Shown: positions 5,088-5,730 of the stretch, piece after piece
How positions within the stretch are numbered: position 1 is the stretch's first letter
Layout: the number at the start of each line of letters is the position of its first letter
Assembly (NCBI GenBank): GCA_900543295.1
Contig: UQQY01000139.1
Location: 1-5,730 of the forward strand
Reading direction: 5' to 3'
From: an uncultured Oscillospiraceae bacterium
Lineage (GTDB): Bacteria; Bacillota; Clostridia; Oscillospirales; Ruminococcaceae
Length of the DNA stretch: 5,730 nt
Translations under genes and position numbers: made by a program
Notes under the pieces: model-generated
What the model was told of the DNA's origin: nothing
The model's input: only the letters and a program-made list of their open reading frames with translations
Database searches by the model: none

Positions 5088-5450
5088 TCATTCCTCCTGA
5101 GCAATCACAATAGCCTGCGCATAATCTTTGGTATGCGTCAGACTGCAAAAAAAGCTTAAACCGCGTGCCTTTACCATACGCGCTGCTTCTCCCGAAAAGG
5201 AAAAATATGGCGCACCCAAATTGTCACGCAGCACCTGCACCTCACTCAGCGCAAAAGCGCGGATTCCGATTCCAAGAGCTTTGCCAAACGCTTCTTTGGC
5301 GGCATAATTGGCCGCCGCGCGCTCAGCCGCATGTTCGCCTTTAAAGAGGGCGCGTTCTTCCACGCCAAAAAAGCGCGTGAAGAAGCGCGGGTTTTCCATG
5401 CTGTTTTGGATACGCGCAACCTCAACAAGGTCGATCCCAACGCCCTTCAT
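5088..5450 (-). CDS. acpS: Holo-[acyl-carrier-protein] synthase
   Basis: A 120-residue enzyme that transfers the 4'-phosphopantetheine of coenzyme A to the serine of acyl carrier protein, needed for fatty acid synthesis. The family signature is complete: GIDLVEVARI (residues 5-14) with the Mg-binding Asp7; FFTRFFGVEE (23-32); NYAAKEAFGKALG (48-60) with the Mg-binding Glu53; and CSLTHTKDYAQAIVIAQ (102-118). AcpS works as a trimer and is normally 115-130 residues, so this copy is intact. No clear ribosome binding site precedes the ATG; instead the start overlaps the upstream gene's stop by 4 nt (ATGA), implying translational coupling. Pairing with nnr is common in bacteria. Confidence 0.97.
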   Translation of the reverse strand: MKGVGIDLVEVARIQNSMENPRFFTRFFGVEERALFKGEHAAERAAANYAAKEAFGKALGIGIRAFALSEVQVLRDNLGAPYFSFSGEAARMVKARGLSFFCSLTHTKDYAQAIVIAQEE

Positions 5451-5683
5451 ATCGTATGCACACGCGGATGGTAGTATTTTTTAATGGCCTCAAGCATTTT
5501 CTCATCCGGCGTAAAAATCAGACAGCACGTTTCGCCGTCTCGATTTGCATAGGCCAAAATATAATTACCCTGACCCTTTAAAAAGACGCTTGCATTATAA
5601 ACGTGCGCATATGCGCGCTTATCAAAGGTCGAGCAATCGAACTCGCCGAATGAGGAAGCCTGAGAAACCCGGACAGTCGTCAT
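5447..5683 (-). CDS. Unrecognised small protein upstream of acpS
   Basis: A 78-residue soluble protein from the ATG at 5683, with no family I recognise. It is mixed alpha/beta: strands are likely in YAHVYNASVFLKGQGNYILAYANRDGETCCLIFTPDE, followed by a helix (KMLEAIKKYYH) and a basic tail. It has three Cys (one early, two adjacent) and no membrane segment. GGAAG lies about 9 nt before the ATG, a moderate ribosome site. The reading frame stays open through the 15 codons upstream to the window edge (a Lys/Arg-rich stretch), so the true start could lie outside. The stop overlaps the acpS start by 4 nt, which strongly supports that it is a real, co-translated gene. Confidence 0.7.
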   Translation of the reverse strand: MTTVRVSQASSFGEFDCSTFDKRAYAHVYNASVFLKGQGNYILAYANRDGETCCLIFTPDEKMLEAIKKYYHPRVHTI

Positions 5684-5730
5684 CCGTTTTCTCTTCCGCT
5701 TATTGCTGATTTTATCTACATCTATTTCGC

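Noticed and set aside
4174..5100. 308-codon plus-strand frame opposite nnr
   Set aside because: It is a shadow of nnr: the opposite strand encodes a complete, motif-rich enzyme, and this product has no recognisable domain.

Overview
The window looks like a chromosomal segment of a Gram-positive Firmicute, probably a gut-type Clostridia (Oscillospiraceae/Ruminococcaceae-like). That is inferred from strong AGGAGG-type ribosome binding sites, sigma-A-like promoters, a tRNA gene with encoded CCA, and an acpS-nnr-(anchored lipoprotein-like protein) cluster resembling the acpS-ydcC neighbourhood of Bacillus. No species call is possible from sequence alone.

Left part (1-880). The 5' end of a galE-like UDP-glucose 4-epimerase runs off the left edge on the minus strand. 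It is driven by a near-perfect promoter about 200 bases upstream, leaving a long leader with a very stable GC-rich hairpin. On the plus strand follow a 95-residue protein with a GTG start and strong ribosome binding site, and a tRNA-Arg(ACG) with its own promoter and intrinsic terminator.

Middle part (880-2280). An AT-rich, plus-strand accessory islet sits directly downstream of the tRNA. It has a pyrimidine-rich tract, a 14-bp tandem repeat, two small palindromes and an extended -10 promoter. These precede a two-gene operon: a four-helix-bundle (S23/bAvd-type) protein overlapping by 4 nt a 181-residue protein with ADP-ribosyltransferase-like N-terminal motifs. Two hairpin terminators close the islet. 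Its composition, self-contained promoter and terminators, and position next to a tRNA suggest acquired DNA. The gene pair is the best candidate here for an uncharacterised system, but a toxin-antitoxin or defence role is inference.

Right part (2283-5730). A compact minus-strand operon reads from the right edge leftward: an unrecognised 78-residue protein, acpS (4-nt overlap), nnr (2-nt gap), a membrane-anchored LolA/YdcC-like protein, and a class I methyltransferase. AcpS activates acyl carrier protein and Nnr repairs hydrated NAD(P)H; the last two genes have only general assignments. This operon converges on the accessory islet, and a bidirectional terminator separates them.
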